From Lachnospiraceae bacterium (GTDB lineage Bacteria; Bacillota; Clostridia; Lachnospirales; Lachnospiraceae): a stretch of 64,000 nt of DNA. Location of the stretch: positions 1 through 64,000 of the forward strand of contig JAEETA010000014.1 of assembly GCA_016286555.1 (NCBI GenBank), written 5' to 3'. Position 1 is the first letter of the stretch; each line of letters begins with the position of its first letter. Below, piece by piece: positions 42,225 through 50,924 of this stretch. The notes beneath the pieces were generated by a model. The model searched no databases. It was not told the DNA's origin and saw nothing but the letters and a program-made list of their open reading frames with translations. Made by a program: the position numbers and the translations under genes.

Positions 42225-42899
42225 TTATGCGCCGTAGGTACGGTAATATTCGTCAATGGCTGCCTTTAGGCGATCGTCGATCAGGATTTTTCCATCCACC
42301 GGCTTGTTGTACAGGCACTCCAGCACCTCTGCCATGGTAACGATGGCGGAAGTAGGGAATCCGTAGGTTTCCTTGATCTCCTGCAGTGCGCTGACCTTGC
42401 CCCCCAGGCCCTTCTCCATACGGTTCAGGGAAACCATGAGTCCCACGATCTCTACCTTTGCCTGGGACTGCAGAATGGGGAAGGTCTCCTCGATGGACTT
42501 GCCGGAGGTGGTGACATCCTCAATGATGACCACGCGGTCGCCGTCCTGCAGCTTGCTGCCCAGCAGGATGCCCACATCGCCGTGATCCTTTACTTCCTTG
42601 CGATTGGAGCAGTAGCGGATCTCCTTGCCGTAGAGATTGCTGTATGCGATGGTGGTGGCAACGCTCAGCGGAATGCCCTTGTAAGCGGGGCCGAAGAGCA
42701 CATCAAAATCATCGCCGTAGGTCTCGTGAATGGCTTTGGCATAGTACTCTCCAAGTTTTGCCAGCTGTGCGCCGGTGACATAGGCGCCCGCATTCATGAA
42801 AAAAGGAGATTTCCGGCCGCTCTTCAGGGTGAACTCCCCGAATTTCAGCACATTGCAATCCACCATAAAACGGATAAATTCTTCCTTATAATTTTCCAT
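42225..42899 (-). CDS. pyrE: Orotate phosphoribosyltransferase
   Basis: The 224-residue enzyme has the type I PRTase PRPP-binding motif VVIIEDVTTSGKSIEE near residues 117-132 and the orotate-binding N-terminal block LKSGRKSPFFMNAGAY near 22-37. A FGPAYKGIPL loop lies near 69-78. It makes OMP from orotate and PRPP in pyrimidine synthesis. The gene is divergent from DUF4317 and starts the minus-strand run leading to purE. No PyrR attenuator is evident in the short leader. Confidence 0.95.
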   Translation of the reverse strand: MENYKEEFIRFMVDCNVLKFGEFTLKSGRKSPFFMNAGAYVTGAQLAKLGEYYAKAIHETYGDDFDVLFGPAYKGIPLSVATTIAYSNLYGKEIRYCSNRKEVKDHGDVGILLGSKLQDGDRVVIIEDVTTSGKSIEETFPILQSQAKVEIVGLMVSLNRMEKGLGGKVSALQEIKETYGFPTSAIVTMAEVLECLYNKPVDGKILIDDRLKAAIDEYYRTYGA

Positions 42900-43076
42900 T
42901 GTATCCTCCGTCCGTAAACTGTTTTACCGTCATTCATTGTAGCAATCGCGCTCCATTATTTCAAGACTCCCCGAGGGAAAATGAGGGGAGCAAAAATCCC
43001 TGAAATGTGGTACAATGGTTTGGTTGCGGTGAGCCACGGCTCCCGCACGAAACGAGAACCAAAAAGGAGACCATCC

Positions 43077-44237
43077 ATGATCAAAGCGGAAATGACGGAG
43101 CTCAAAAAGCTCCTTACCCAGAAAAACTGCCACATCACCCGCATCTGCGGATGCTATGTGGACGGTGACAAGAACAAAAAGGCACAGTTTGCCCATTCCT
43201 TCCTGAGCCTTCCCGAGGAAGAGACCTTCAAGTATTTCGAACTGCTGCGCAAGCCTCTCTCCGGCACCCCCGGCAAAAACACCATCGATCTGGCATTCCT
43301 GCCGGATGCGGAAAAAGAGGACGGTCAGCAGGCATTTTTGCTGAAGCTGCTGGACAGCGGGCTGAAGGATGATGCCCTGGTGGAGGAATTCTTCGATCGC
43401 ATCATCTCCAGCTATGAGTTCGTTGGAAACTACCTGATCCTGGTGGTGCATGATGTGTACGATGTCCCCGGAAAGTCCAAGGACGGTATGGTGATGGACG
43501 ACGCATCCGATGATGTGTACTCCTATCTCCTGACCTCCATCTGTCCCGTGAAGCTCTCGGATCCCGGCCTTTCCTTCGATCCCATCACCGGTGAGTTCCA
43601 CAACCGGAACAGAGACTGGGTGGTGGATATGCCTCTCCACGGTTTCCTGTTCCCGGCCTTCAACGATCGGTGTACGGACATCCATAATATGCTATACTAT
43701 TCCAAGGATGCGGAAGCTCTGGGAGACGATTTCATCGATCTCATGCTGGGCTGCGAACGTCCCATGACTGCAGGCAGTCAGAAGGAAACCTTCCAGGCTC
43801 TGGTGGAGGAAACTCTGGGAGACGGCTGCGAGTTCACAGCAGTAAAGAACATCCACGAGAAAATGTCCGAGCTCATTGCAGAGCACAGCGAGGAGCCCAC
43901 GCCCCTGATCCTGGACAGAGCGGAGGTAAAGTCCCTCTTTGCTTCCAGCGGTGTGGCCAACGACCGCATGGCGGATTTCGACAGACATTATGACGTCAGT
44001 GTCGGAACCGCAGGTGCCGATCCTTCTCTCCGCATCAGCAATGTGTACAACACCCGTTCCTTCGATGTGAAGACTCCGGACGTGGTGGTAAAGGTAAAGC
44101 CCGACCGCACGGACCTGATCGAACAGGGCGTCTCCGGCGGCAGACCCTGTCTCATGATCGCCCTCAGCGGCGAAGTGGAAGTCAATGGTATCAGCGTCCA
44201 TCCGGGCGCCATCAATGAGGAAAACGATAATGAGTAA
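43077..44237 (+). CDS. DUF4317 family protein
   Basis: The ATG at 43077 (MIKAEMTELKKLLTQKNCHITRICGCYVDG) follows AAAGGAG by 7 nt; the 32 upstream in-frame codons are in the promoter region. The 386-residue soluble protein matches DUF4317, a family mostly confined to Clostridia. Its conserved features are CHITRICGCYV near 19-29, FAHSFLSLPEEE near 41 and FHNRNRDWVVDMPLHGFLFPAF near 177. Its role is not known. It is the first of three plus-strand genes, and its stop overlaps the start of the DJ-1 gene. A TACAAT element at 43011-43016 could be the -10. Confidence 0.88.
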   Translation: MIKAEMTELKKLLTQKNCHITRICGCYVDGDKNKKAQFAHSFLSLPEEETFKYFELLRKPLSGTPGKNTIDLAFLPDAEKEDGQQAFLLKLLDSGLKDDALVEEFFDRIISSYEFVGNYLILVVHDVYDVPGKSKDGMVMDDASDDVYSYLLTSICPVKLSDPGLSFDPITGEFHNRNRDWVVDMPLHGFLFPAFNDRCTDIHNMLYYSKDAEALGDDFIDLMLGCERPMTAGSQKETFQALVEETLGDGCEFTAVKNIHEKMSELIAEHSEEPTPLILDRAEVKSLFASSGVANDRMADFDRHYDVSVGTAGADPSLRISNVYNTRSFDVKTPDVVVKVKPDRTDLIEQGVSGGRPCLMIALSGEVEVNGISVHPGAINEENDNE

Positions 44238-44793
44238 ACTGGCGATTTTTCTGGCTGACGGATTTGAAGAGATCGAAGGACTGACGGTGGTGGACATCTG
44301 CAGAAGAGCCCGCCTGGACATCGACACCGTATCCATTAAGGATACGAAGGATGTGGTCACCTCTCACGGGATCCCTCTGACGACGGATCTCCTGCTCTCC
44401 GAGCTGAATTTTGATGAATATGATATACTGATCCTGCCGGGCGGCCTCAAAGGAACCAACAACCTGGAGGACTGCGAGCCCCTGAAGAAAGCGGTGCAGG
44501 ATTTCGTGGCAAAGGACAAATATATCGCAGCCATCTGCGCAGCCCCCAGGATCTTCGGACATCTGGGACTGCTACAGGGTAAAAAGGCAACCTCCTATCC
44601 CACCTTTGAGAGCCATCTGGAAGGTGCGGATGTCACAAGCGCAGGTGTTACCAGAGACGGCAAGATCATCACCGGCCGCAGCATGGCATACTCCGTTCCC
44701 TTCGCCCTCACCATCGCTGAGATCTTTGCAGGAAAGGAAGTTGCGCAGAAGGTCGCATCCGACATCGTCTACACCGGCGAATTCGGCGGCTGA
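44230..44793 (+). CDS. DJ-1/PfpI family protein
   Basis: The start at 44230 overlaps the DUF4317 stop (ATGAGTAA), with GAGGAAAA upstream. The 187-residue protein has the DJ-1/ThiJ fold, with an acidic residue near 14-16 (DGFEEIEG) and the reactive Cys103 in AAICAAPRIFGHLG after ILPGG near 68-72. Members act as oxidative-stress or glyoxal-related deglycase/chaperone proteins. The closest type is the single-domain YajL/ThiJ-like group. Coupled translation with DUF4317 suggests a shared role, so far unknown. Confidence 0.9.
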   Translation: MSKLAIFLADGFEEIEGLTVVDICRRARLDIDTVSIKDTKDVVTSHGIPLTTDLLLSELNFDEYDILILPGGLKGTNNLEDCEPLKKAVQDFVAKDKYIAAICAAPRIFGHLGLLQGKKATSYPTFESHLEGADVTSAGVTRDGKIITGRSMAYSVPFALTIAEIFAGKEVAQKVASDIVYTGEFGG

Positions 44794-44827
44794 TCGCACC
44801 ACAACAGAAAGGTATTTCGAAACAGAA

Positions 44828-45340
44828 ATGGAAATAGAACGCAAGTTTTTGATCAAGGAGCTTCCCGCGGATCTGGAGTCCTACCCCTGCCACAGGATCG
44901 AGCAGGCATATCTGTGCACCAATCCCGTGGTGCGCGTCCGCAGAGAGGACGATGATTTCTATCTGACCTACAAGGGCGCAGGACTCATGCAGAGAGAGGA
45001 AAGCAATCTTCCTCTCACCAGCGAAGCATACTACCATCTGCTGTTAAAAGCTGACGGGAATGTCATTTCCAAGAAGCGTTATCTCATCCCTCTGGAGGAT
45101 CCCAATGTGGTCCCCGGAGCGCCCCAGCCTCCCAAGGGCTATACCCTTCTCATCGAGCTGGACGTGTTCAACGACCCCTTTGCTCCTCTGGTAATGGCAG
45201 AGGTAGAGTTCGGCAGCAAGGAAGCGGCGGAAGCCTTCCTTCCCCCAGACTGGTTCGGTGAGGAGGTCACCTACGACACCAGATATCACAATTCCACAAT
45301 GTCGATGATGGATCTGATGAAAGAAGACCCGGACGCCTAA
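44828..45340 (+). CDS. CYTH-domain protein (triphosphatase-like)
   Basis: The ATG at 44828 gives MEIERKFLIKELP, the exact CYTH signature (ExExK) at the N-terminus. The ribosome binding site (AGAAAGG, about 14 nt upstream) is distant. The 170-residue protein forms the closed beta-tunnel of inorganic triphosphatase / class IV adenylate cyclase-like proteins. Basic and acidic tunnel residues are visible in RVRREDDDFYLTYKG, KKRYLIP and LIELDVF, with MAEVEFGS near the end. It probably hydrolyses tripolyphosphate or a similar compound. It follows the DJ-1 gene by 34 bases and is the last gene before a strong terminator. Confidence 0.88.
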   Translation: MEIERKFLIKELPADLESYPCHRIEQAYLCTNPVVRVRREDDDFYLTYKGAGLMQREESNLPLTSEAYYHLLLKADGNVISKKRYLIPLEDPNVVPGAPQPPKGYTLLIELDVFNDPFAPLVMAEVEFGSKEAAEAFLPPDWFGEEVTYDTRYHNSTMSMMDLMKEDPDA

Positions 45341-45356
45341 GCGCCCGGGCCTTTTT
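45328..45356 (+). terminator. Terminator of the DUF4317-DJ-1-CYTH operon
   Basis: CCCGGACGC-CTAA-GCGCCCGGG (one A/C mismatch) is followed by CCTTTTTC and includes the CYTH stop codon. Confidence 0.85.
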
Positions 45357-45431
45357 CTTGATTGGCGGGAAAGTTCTACGAACGTTCCCGCCAATCAAGA
45401 AACGCTCTGCGAGGATGTTCCCCGCAGAGCG
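45357..45431. repeat. Two long perfect inverted repeats between convergent genes
   Basis: CTTGATTGGCGGGAA (45357-45371) and TTCCCGCCAATCAAG (45385-45399) are exact 15-bp arms. Next to them CGCTCTGCG (45403-45411) and CGCAGAGCG (45423-45431) form a 9-bp stem. They lie between the plus-strand operon and the minus-strand malQ and probably block read-through from both sides. Confidence 0.75.
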
Positions 45432-45452
45432 AAACTATGTTTTCTATCTACT

Positions 45453-46976
45453 TTATCTAGGACTCTCCTGGCCGTATCGGCCGTAGACCTTCACCAGACT
45501 CTTCATCTCCTTTGCCAGCTCCTTGGTGAGCTGACCGGGAACCAGTCTCCACTTCCAGTTGATGCCCAGAGTGGAGGGCAGGTTGATCCTGGCCGAGTTG
45601 TCCAGTCCCAGGTAATCCTGGATGGGAATGATACAGGTGTCGGCCACACTTGCCATGGCATAGCGGATGTATGCCTTGGGCAGTTCTTTTCGCTTGGTCA
45701 CGCCCATATACTTCATGGCGTATTTTGCGTCAGCTGCAGACATGTTCTTCACTGCCGTCACCATGGTGTCGTTGTCGTGAGTTCCGGTGTAGACCACGAA
45801 GTTCCGATCATAGTTGTAAGGGATATGCTCGCTGTTGCCGTAAGCGGAAAACGCGAACTGCATGATCTTCATGCCGGGATAGCCGGTCTTCTTCACCAGT
45901 TTCACCACGGAATCCGTCATGACACCCAGATCCTCCGCGATGACGGGACGATCACCCAACTTCTCCTTCACGGTACCGAATAGATCGTAGCCGGGACCCT
46001 TACGCCACTTGCCGCCAACAGCGGTCTCGTCGCCGTAAGGGATGGACCAGTACTCATCAAATCCGCGGAAATGATCGATGCGGACGATATCGTAGAGCTT
46101 GAAGCTTGCCTCCAGGCGCTTCAGCCACCACTCGTACCCCGTCTTCTTGTGCGCCTTCCAGTCATAGAGCGGATTGCCCCAGAGCTGGCCGGTATCGGAA
46201 AAAACATCGGGCGGGCATCCTGCCACAGCGGTGGGATATCCCTTCTCATCCAGCTGGAACAGCTCGGGATGGGACCAGGTATCGGATCCGTCGGGAGACA
46301 CATAAATAGGAATGTCGCCGATGATGGAAATGCCCTTCTTGTTGGCATATGCCTTCAGTTTCTTCCACTGCTCAAAGAACAGGAACTGCTGGAACTTGTA
46401 GAAATCCACTTCCTCCGCCAGCTTCTCCCGGTACTTTGCCATAGCCTTCTTCTTCCGGAGACGGATGTCCTCATCCCACTCCAGATAGCTGACGCCGCCG
46501 AAATGGTTCTTCACCGCCATATAGAGGGCGTAGTCCTCCAGCCAGTCCTGCTCACCCGTCTGGAATGCCAGATACTCGGAGCGGTTCAGAAGTCCCTTCT
46601 TCTTTGCTCGCTGATATGCCTTCTTCAGGAGTTCAAAGCGGGAAAAATAAATCTTCTCATAGTCCACGTTGGCGGGATCGCTGCCCCAGTCTCTCTCGTC
46701 ACACTCTTCGCGCTTCAGCAGTCCCTGGGAGATCAGTTCCTCCAGATCGATAAAATAGGGGTTCCCTGCAAAGGTGGAAAAGCTCTGGTACGGGGAATCT
46801 CCGTAGCCTGTAGGTCCCAGCGGAAGGATCTGCCAGATGCTCTGGCCCGCTTTTGACAGAAAGTCAACAAAAGCATATGCCTCCTTGCCAAAGGTGCCGA
46901 TGCCGTAAGGGGACGGCAGGCTGGAAATGGGGAGCAGGACTCCTGCCCGGCGAATGTGGGTCTTGTGTTTTTTCAT
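45453..46976 (-). CDS. malQ: 4-alpha-glucanotransferase (amylomaltase)
   Basis: The start at 46976 (MKKHKTHIRRAGVLLPI) has CGGAGGA 5 nt upstream; twelve earlier codons are unsupported. The ~507-residue GH77 enzyme carries the family motifs GVLLPISSLPSPYGIGTFG, RIDHFRGFDEYWSIP (nucleophile Asp near 290), PVIAEDLGVMT (acid/base Glu near 340) and GTHDNDTM (Asp near 393). It transfers maltosyl or longer glucan units in glycogen or maltodextrin turnover. No other glycogen gene is next to it; the diguanylate cyclase gene lies upstream on the same strand. Confidence 0.95.
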   Translation of the reverse strand: MKKHKTHIRRAGVLLPISSLPSPYGIGTFGKEAYAFVDFLSKAGQSIWQILPLGPTGYGDSPYQSFSTFAGNPYFIDLEELISQGLLKREECDERDWGSDPANVDYEKIYFSRFELLKKAYQRAKKKGLLNRSEYLAFQTGEQDWLEDYALYMAVKNHFGGVSYLEWDEDIRLRKKKAMAKYREKLAEEVDFYKFQQFLFFEQWKKLKAYANKKGISIIGDIPIYVSPDGSDTWSHPELFQLDEKGYPTAVAGCPPDVFSDTGQLWGNPLYDWKAHKKTGYEWWLKRLEASFKLYDIVRIDHFRGFDEYWSIPYGDETAVGGKWRKGPGYDLFGTVKEKLGDRPVIAEDLGVMTDSVVKLVKKTGYPGMKIMQFAFSAYGNSEHIPYNYDRNFVVYTGTHDNDTMVTAVKNMSAADAKYAMKYMGVTKRKELPKAYIRYAMASVADTCIIPIQDYLGLDNSARINLPSTLGINWKWRLVPGQLTKELAKEMKSLVKVYGRYGQESPR

Positions 46977-47008
46977 ATCTTCCTCCGGAACTAAAATTTT
47001 GATTGGGA

Positions 47009-48727
47009 TCATATCGTGGGGGAAATCGTCTCTTCGGAAACGCTTTCCGCTGCGGAAGGTGTCTCTTTCGTTTCGGTATCCGCAACATCCGAATGCGCTG
47101 TCTTCAGCATCTGCTTCAGCTCCAGCTTGTTGTGGTACATAAGCTTGTCCGCCCGTCGTCCCGTGTCGGCGATGTCATAATCCATGCGGAAATCGTAGAG
47201 CTGATACCCGCAGGCGATCTGCATCACGATATCCTTGGAGGAAGCGTTCCATTTGTCACAGGCTTCCCGCATCTTTTTTACCGCACCGCGCACGGCTTCC
47301 AGGGGCTTGTCATGGATCAGGCTGCAAAACTCATCTCCGCCCATGCGGTACACACTGCCCATGGGGCCGAAGCACTCCTGCAGGATCCTGGCACTTTCCT
47401 TGATATAAATGTCACCCTTGTCATGTCCCAGGTTGTCATTGACTGCCTTCAGGTTGTTCAGGTCAAACATGACCACGATACAGCCTTCCTTTTTGAACTC
47501 CGGCGCCCCGGTATCATAGGAAAAAGCTGCACGGTTCATGGCGCCGGTAAGCTGGTCGTGGAAAGCGATCTTTTCGTAGGACACAGCCTTGGAACCCGCA
47601 TCCACCAGATTTCTGGCTTCGATCAGCATATTGGTGCCCATGAAATAAATAAAGAACAAAAATCCCAGGATCATGGCAAAGCGGGGAATGTCCTCGTTGA
47701 TGTAGTACAGTGCCACATCGATAAGTGCGCCCGCAAAGGACATACCCACTCCGAAGAACATACGCCGCATAAAACGGTCGTTTTTCCGCTCCCGGTTCTC
47801 CAGCACAAACATGTAGGTCAGACAGGCGATGGTCACCACCATCTGCAGATGGGTCAGGATTATCGTCTGCCGCACATGGGCCAGCGTGGTGATCTCCCCA
47901 AGGAGTACCAGCAGCATCGCCACAATGTTAAATCCAACCGTAACATTCCACAGCGGATGATCCGGATGGGACAGGGTCTCCCGGAAATACCACAGAAGAC
48001 TGGAAGGCATAATCATCAAAAGCAGAAAGATGGTGGTGGTGGCAGCGACGGGATCGATGTCCATCAGCAGGAAAGAGTCCTGCTCCATGACACCCCAGAG
48101 TCCCATTTCCACCGAGAAGAGACCCAGGAGCAAAAGGTCCTTACCCTTCCTGGACTGCCCCCGGAACATGGGAACGAACAGGATAAAGAACAGACCCGTG
48201 ATGATCACGATCTGGGCGATAAAGGTGCTGGCCCAGGACTGCTTATTGGCTGCGGAACGGATATCGTCTCCGTTTCCGAGGTAAAAAGTGACACTTCTGC
48301 CAATCACCTGTTTATAGACAGGGATAATTACAATCTCCAGCTTCGCACCTTCATAATTCAAAAGTGGGATCTTGTTCCAGACATGGCCCGGGCTCAGTTC
48401 CCAGAGACCTCTCGGATCCGTCTTGATCTCGTAGATGCACTCTCCGTCGGCATAAACTGCCACGTTGGAATGCTTGGTATAAAACATCAGGACCTCATTA
48501 TGATCCTCCGGCATCCCGGGAGAGATGATATAGCTCTCCGCCACACCGCAAGGATATTCCCGCCCCGTCAAAACAGAAGGGACCATATCCTTCAGCACCG
48601 TATATCCCTCACAGGGATCGGCGGATGTGACCTTCAAATGGGAACCGAATACCGCAAAGAGAGTAAAGATCACCGTAGCGATGATGATCCCCAGGTAGAT
48701 TTTTAATCCGGGTTTGAAATCGCTCAT
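47009..48727 (-). CDS. Membrane-bound diguanylate cyclase (GGDEF)
   Basis: The ATG at 48727 (MSDFKPGLKIYLGII) has ACGGAGA 7 nt upstream; 24 earlier codons are rejected. The ~572-residue protein has one N-terminal membrane helix and an extracellular domain of ~180 residues (ESYIISPGMPEDHNEVLMFY). A block of seven or eight helices (about 205-400) resembles the 7TMR-DISM sensor group, and a C-terminal GGDEF domain has the active-site YRMGGDEFCSLI near 490. It should make cyclic di-GMP in response to an external or membrane signal. The DxLT region FHDQLTGAMNRAAF is intact. No adjacent EAL gene is seen. Confidence 0.9.
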   Translation of the reverse strand: MSDFKPGLKIYLGIIIATVIFTLFAVFGSHLKVTSADPCEGYTVLKDMVPSVLTGREYPCGVAESYIISPGMPEDHNEVLMFYTKHSNVAVYADGECIYEIKTDPRGLWELSPGHVWNKIPLLNYEGAKLEIVIIPVYKQVIGRSVTFYLGNGDDIRSAANKQSWASTFIAQIVIITGLFFILFVPMFRGQSRKGKDLLLLGLFSVEMGLWGVMEQDSFLLMDIDPVAATTTIFLLLMIMPSSLLWYFRETLSHPDHPLWNVTVGFNIVAMLLVLLGEITTLAHVRQTIILTHLQMVVTIACLTYMFVLENRERKNDRFMRRMFFGVGMSFAGALIDVALYYINEDIPRFAMILGFLFFIYFMGTNMLIEARNLVDAGSKAVSYEKIAFHDQLTGAMNRAAFSYDTGAPEFKKEGCIVVMFDLNNLKAVNDNLGHDKGDIYIKESARILQECFGPMGSVYRMGGDEFCSLIHDKPLEAVRGAVKKMREACDKWNASSKDIVMQIACGYQLYDFRMDYDIADTGRRADKLMYHNKLELKQMLKTAHSDVADTETKETPSAAESVSEETISPTI

Positions 48728-48827
48728 ATAAAATCTCCGTAAAACGGCACATTTCCACACTTCCTCTTTCAATATAGCACCACTTTTTCGCGCTTTCAAG
48801 AAAAATTTGGAAATCGTTTTCCTTTAT

Positions 48828-48857
48828 TTGACAAGCCTTCCTTTTTTCCTCTATAAT
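48828..48857 (+). promoter_or_regulatory. Promoter of tRNA-Leu / tRNA-Pro
   Basis: TTGACA (48828-48833) and TATAAT (48852-48857), both perfect consensus, are 18 bases apart and about 21 bases upstream of tRNA-Leu. Confidence 0.85.
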
Positions 48858-48878
48858 CCCCTGTGTGTGCATATATGA

Positions 48879-48960
48879 GCGGATATGATGAAACTGGTAG
48901 ACATGCAAGATTTAGGTTCTTGTGCCGCAAGGCGTGCAGGTTCGATTCCTGTTATCCGCA
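48879..48960 (+). tRNA. tRNA-Leu (TAG anticodon)
   Basis: The acceptor stem is GCGGATA/TATCCGC with discriminator A. There is a long variable arm as in class II tRNAs, the anticodon loop contains TAG, and the T loop is TTCGATT. No encoded CCA. Confidence 0.93.
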
Positions 48961-48962
48961 TA

Positions 48963-49036
48963 CGGGGCGTGGCTCAGCTTGGTAGAGCGCCTGGTTTGGG
49001 ACCAGGAAGTCGCAGGTTCGAATCCTGTCGCCCCGA
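48963..49036 (+). tRNA. tRNA-Pro (TGG anticodon)
   Basis: The acceptor stem is CGGGGCG/CGCCCCG with discriminator A, the anticodon stem CCTGG/CCAGG holds the loop TTTGGGA (TGG), and the T loop is TTCGAAT. It follows tRNA-Leu by two bases. Confidence 0.95.
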
Positions 49037-49046
49037 TGATAAAATA

Positions 49047-49098
49047 AGAGCCTCTTTCGCTCGAAGCATTGGCTTCTTCGCGTAGAGGCTCTAATTTT
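49047..49098 (+). terminator. Nested hairpin terminator after tRNA-Pro
   Basis: AGAGCCTCT (49047-49055) and AGAGGCTCT (49084-49092) enclose an inner GAAGC/GCTTC hairpin and are followed by AATTTT. The reverse strand has TTATTTTA, so it can work both ways. The same two-level design is found at 62978-63024 next to tRNA-Arg. Confidence 0.7.
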
Positions 49099-49105
49099 CT
49101 AATCG

Positions 49106-49289
49106 GGGCGACGATCGTGCCTTCGGCACGACAGTCGCCCTTTCCATTGCCTACTCTCTCACCGGATGGAATATTATGAGACTCTTCGCGAAGAAGCGTT
49201 AGAGTCTCTTGGTTTATCATCGCGTCGACAGTGCCCCGATGATATAATACGACGATCGTGCCTTCGGCACGACAGTCGCCCTTTTTTTT
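49106..49289. repeat. Duplicated hairpin block downstream of tRNA-Pro
   Basis: The hairpin GACGATCGTGCC-TTC-GGCACGACAGTC, with GCCC after it, occurs at 49110-49140 and again at 49251-49281, the second followed by eight T residues. Between them are another stem GAGACTCT/AGAGTCTC (49178-49208) and a GTGCCCCGATGAT copy of the tRNA-Pro 3' end (49231-49243). The pattern (tRNA tail, large hairpin, CGTGCC hairpin) is thus present twice. Also GTCGCCCCGAT of the tRNA end recurs inverted at 49102-49112. Confidence 0.75.
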
Positions 49290-49291
49290 CC

Positions 49292-50890
49292 TTACCTCTT
49301 AAACTGGCTCATAAACTTCCACGCCTCTTCGCAGGTATGTGGCCTGCACTCATGTCCCTGGCCGATGATGCTGGCTAGGACAGTGGTATAGGTCCCGGTC
49401 TCATCCGCAAAATACCGCAGGGTCAGGTAGCTGTCTCTGGTCTCGTCGTAGACTTTCTCTTCCTTATCCCCGGAAATTCCATAGATGGGCTCCGCCCAGT
49501 GCTCCCGGTCCTCATACTTTGCGGTGTAAGGCGTCTTCAGACGGTTCACCTCAAAGAGATACCGGATGCGGTCATGGCATTTTTCTGCCTGGAAAGGAAG
49601 CTCCGGCAGAGGCGTCTCCTCTCCGCCCGCGTAAAATACAGGTACGGGCACGCTGCGGTTGATTTCCTTCGGTGCGGGCTGACCGTAGGTGTTAAGCCCC
49701 ACTTCGAAGGTTGCATCCATGGGTGCCAGAGCTGCGAATACCTCAGGATATTCCTGATAGAGATCCCAGGTCTTGCACCCTCCCATGGAAAAGCCGCTGG
49801 CGTAGATCCTGTGCTCATCGATGGGATATCTTTCCTTCAAGATATCAATGAGTTCCATCATCTCCGTGGCGGTGCTGTTCAGGTGATTTTCAATGGAGAT
49901 CAGAAGGAATCTGTACTCGTGCGCGATCCGGTACCAGCCGGACTCATAGGCGATATAGAGCGCGGAATCTCCGCCGCCGTGAAAGGTCAGAAGTGTCGGC
50001 AACGGCCCCTTTTCTAAAAGGCCCTCGTTGTACCAGGCAACATAGCCGATGTCGTGGCAGGGCGTACCTCTGTCATCGCCGTTATTGTCAGGGGATGTCT
50101 GGACGTCCACGGATCCGGACTCCTGCACCATGCCCATTTCCTTCAGGTCATCATTGATCTGCAGACCTCCGACCCAGCGTTTGAACTTCCAAACGAAATC
50201 CGTGAAATCCTGCTTTACATCGGCAGACTCTTTGATCAGCAGATGATCGCAGGTGCTCTGTAACGCCGCATTGATCTCATCGCTGTTCCCGATGGACACC
50301 ACAGGAATGTCCCTGCGCTCCGGCGCAGGAACGACGCTCAGCCCATCCAGGATCACGCAGGCAGGAGTGATCTCCCCGGGGCCCCAGAGGAACTGGCCGT
50401 TCACGGTCTTCAGCAGATTTCGGGCGATATAGTCCGCGGATTTTCCATAGCCGTAGACGGCGGTACGGAAGATGGCACCGCGAATGTAATATCCCTCCTT
50501 CTGTCCTGTAAAACGGTTCACCGCAGTGACACATCCGTCAGTAAAATACTCATGGATCCGGGAGTTTGCGATGACATCCGCAAAAAGGTCCTCGGGCGCA
50601 TCCTCCCAGCCATGCTCCAACGCGGGATAGATAAACACAACACTGCCGGAATACTTTCGTGCGATATCGGCTAAGCCTGCATTTTCCGCAAAATCCGCCG
50701 CCCCTTCCAGGGAGCGTTCCTGCTCCTCCAGAACCATCAGATAGGGAGCCAGATAGCCGTAATTCACGATGTTCGACAGGGGAAGCTGCTCCGGCACATA
50801 CACCTTCGCACGAAAGCTGCCGAAGTCCGCACTCCAGGCTTTCCTTCCATTCCCCAACACTTTGATCTCAGGCATTTTCGCAAGACTCAT
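49292..50890 (-). CDS. Large alpha/beta-hydrolase, PHB-depolymerase/feruloyl-esterase-like
   Basis: The 532-residue protein has a C-terminal alpha/beta-hydrolase domain (~280-532). It shows PTLLTFHGGGDSALY near 300, the nucleophile elbow YASGFSMGGCKTW near 370 (GFSMGG) and a likely catalytic His in IIGQGHECRPHTCEEAW near the end. The N-terminal ~270 residues are also mixed alpha/beta (VVFIYPALEHGWEDAPEDLFADV, GKSADYIARNL) and look like a second, non-catalytic hydrolase-like half. No signal peptide is present. It may hydrolyse esters of plant or host compounds in the cytoplasm. It is followed upstream by the hybrid kinase gene but separated by 34 bases, so they may be cotranscribed. Confidence 0.7.
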   Translation of the reverse strand: MSLAKMPEIKVLGNGRKAWSADFGSFRAKVYVPEQLPLSNIVNYGYLAPYLMVLEEQERSLEGAADFAENAGLADIARKYSGSVVFIYPALEHGWEDAPEDLFADVIANSRIHEYFTDGCVTAVNRFTGQKEGYYIRGAIFRTAVYGYGKSADYIARNLLKTVNGQFLWGPGEITPACVILDGLSVVPAPERRDIPVVSIGNSDEINAALQSTCDHLLIKESADVKQDFTDFVWKFKRWVGGLQINDDLKEMGMVQESGSVDVQTSPDNNGDDRGTPCHDIGYVAWYNEGLLEKGPLPTLLTFHGGGDSALYIAYESGWYRIAHEYRFLLISIENHLNSTATEMMELIDILKERYPIDEHRIYASGFSMGGCKTWDLYQEYPEVFAALAPMDATFEVGLNTYGQPAPKEINRSVPVPVFYAGGEETPLPELPFQAEKCHDRIRYLFEVNRLKTPYTAKYEDREHWAEPIYGISGDKEEKVYDETRDSYLTLRYFADETGTYTTVLASIIGQGHECRPHTCEEAWKFMSQFKR

Positions 50891-50924
50891 AACAAATCCT
50901 CCGACAAGTCCCGGTATTTCCGTA

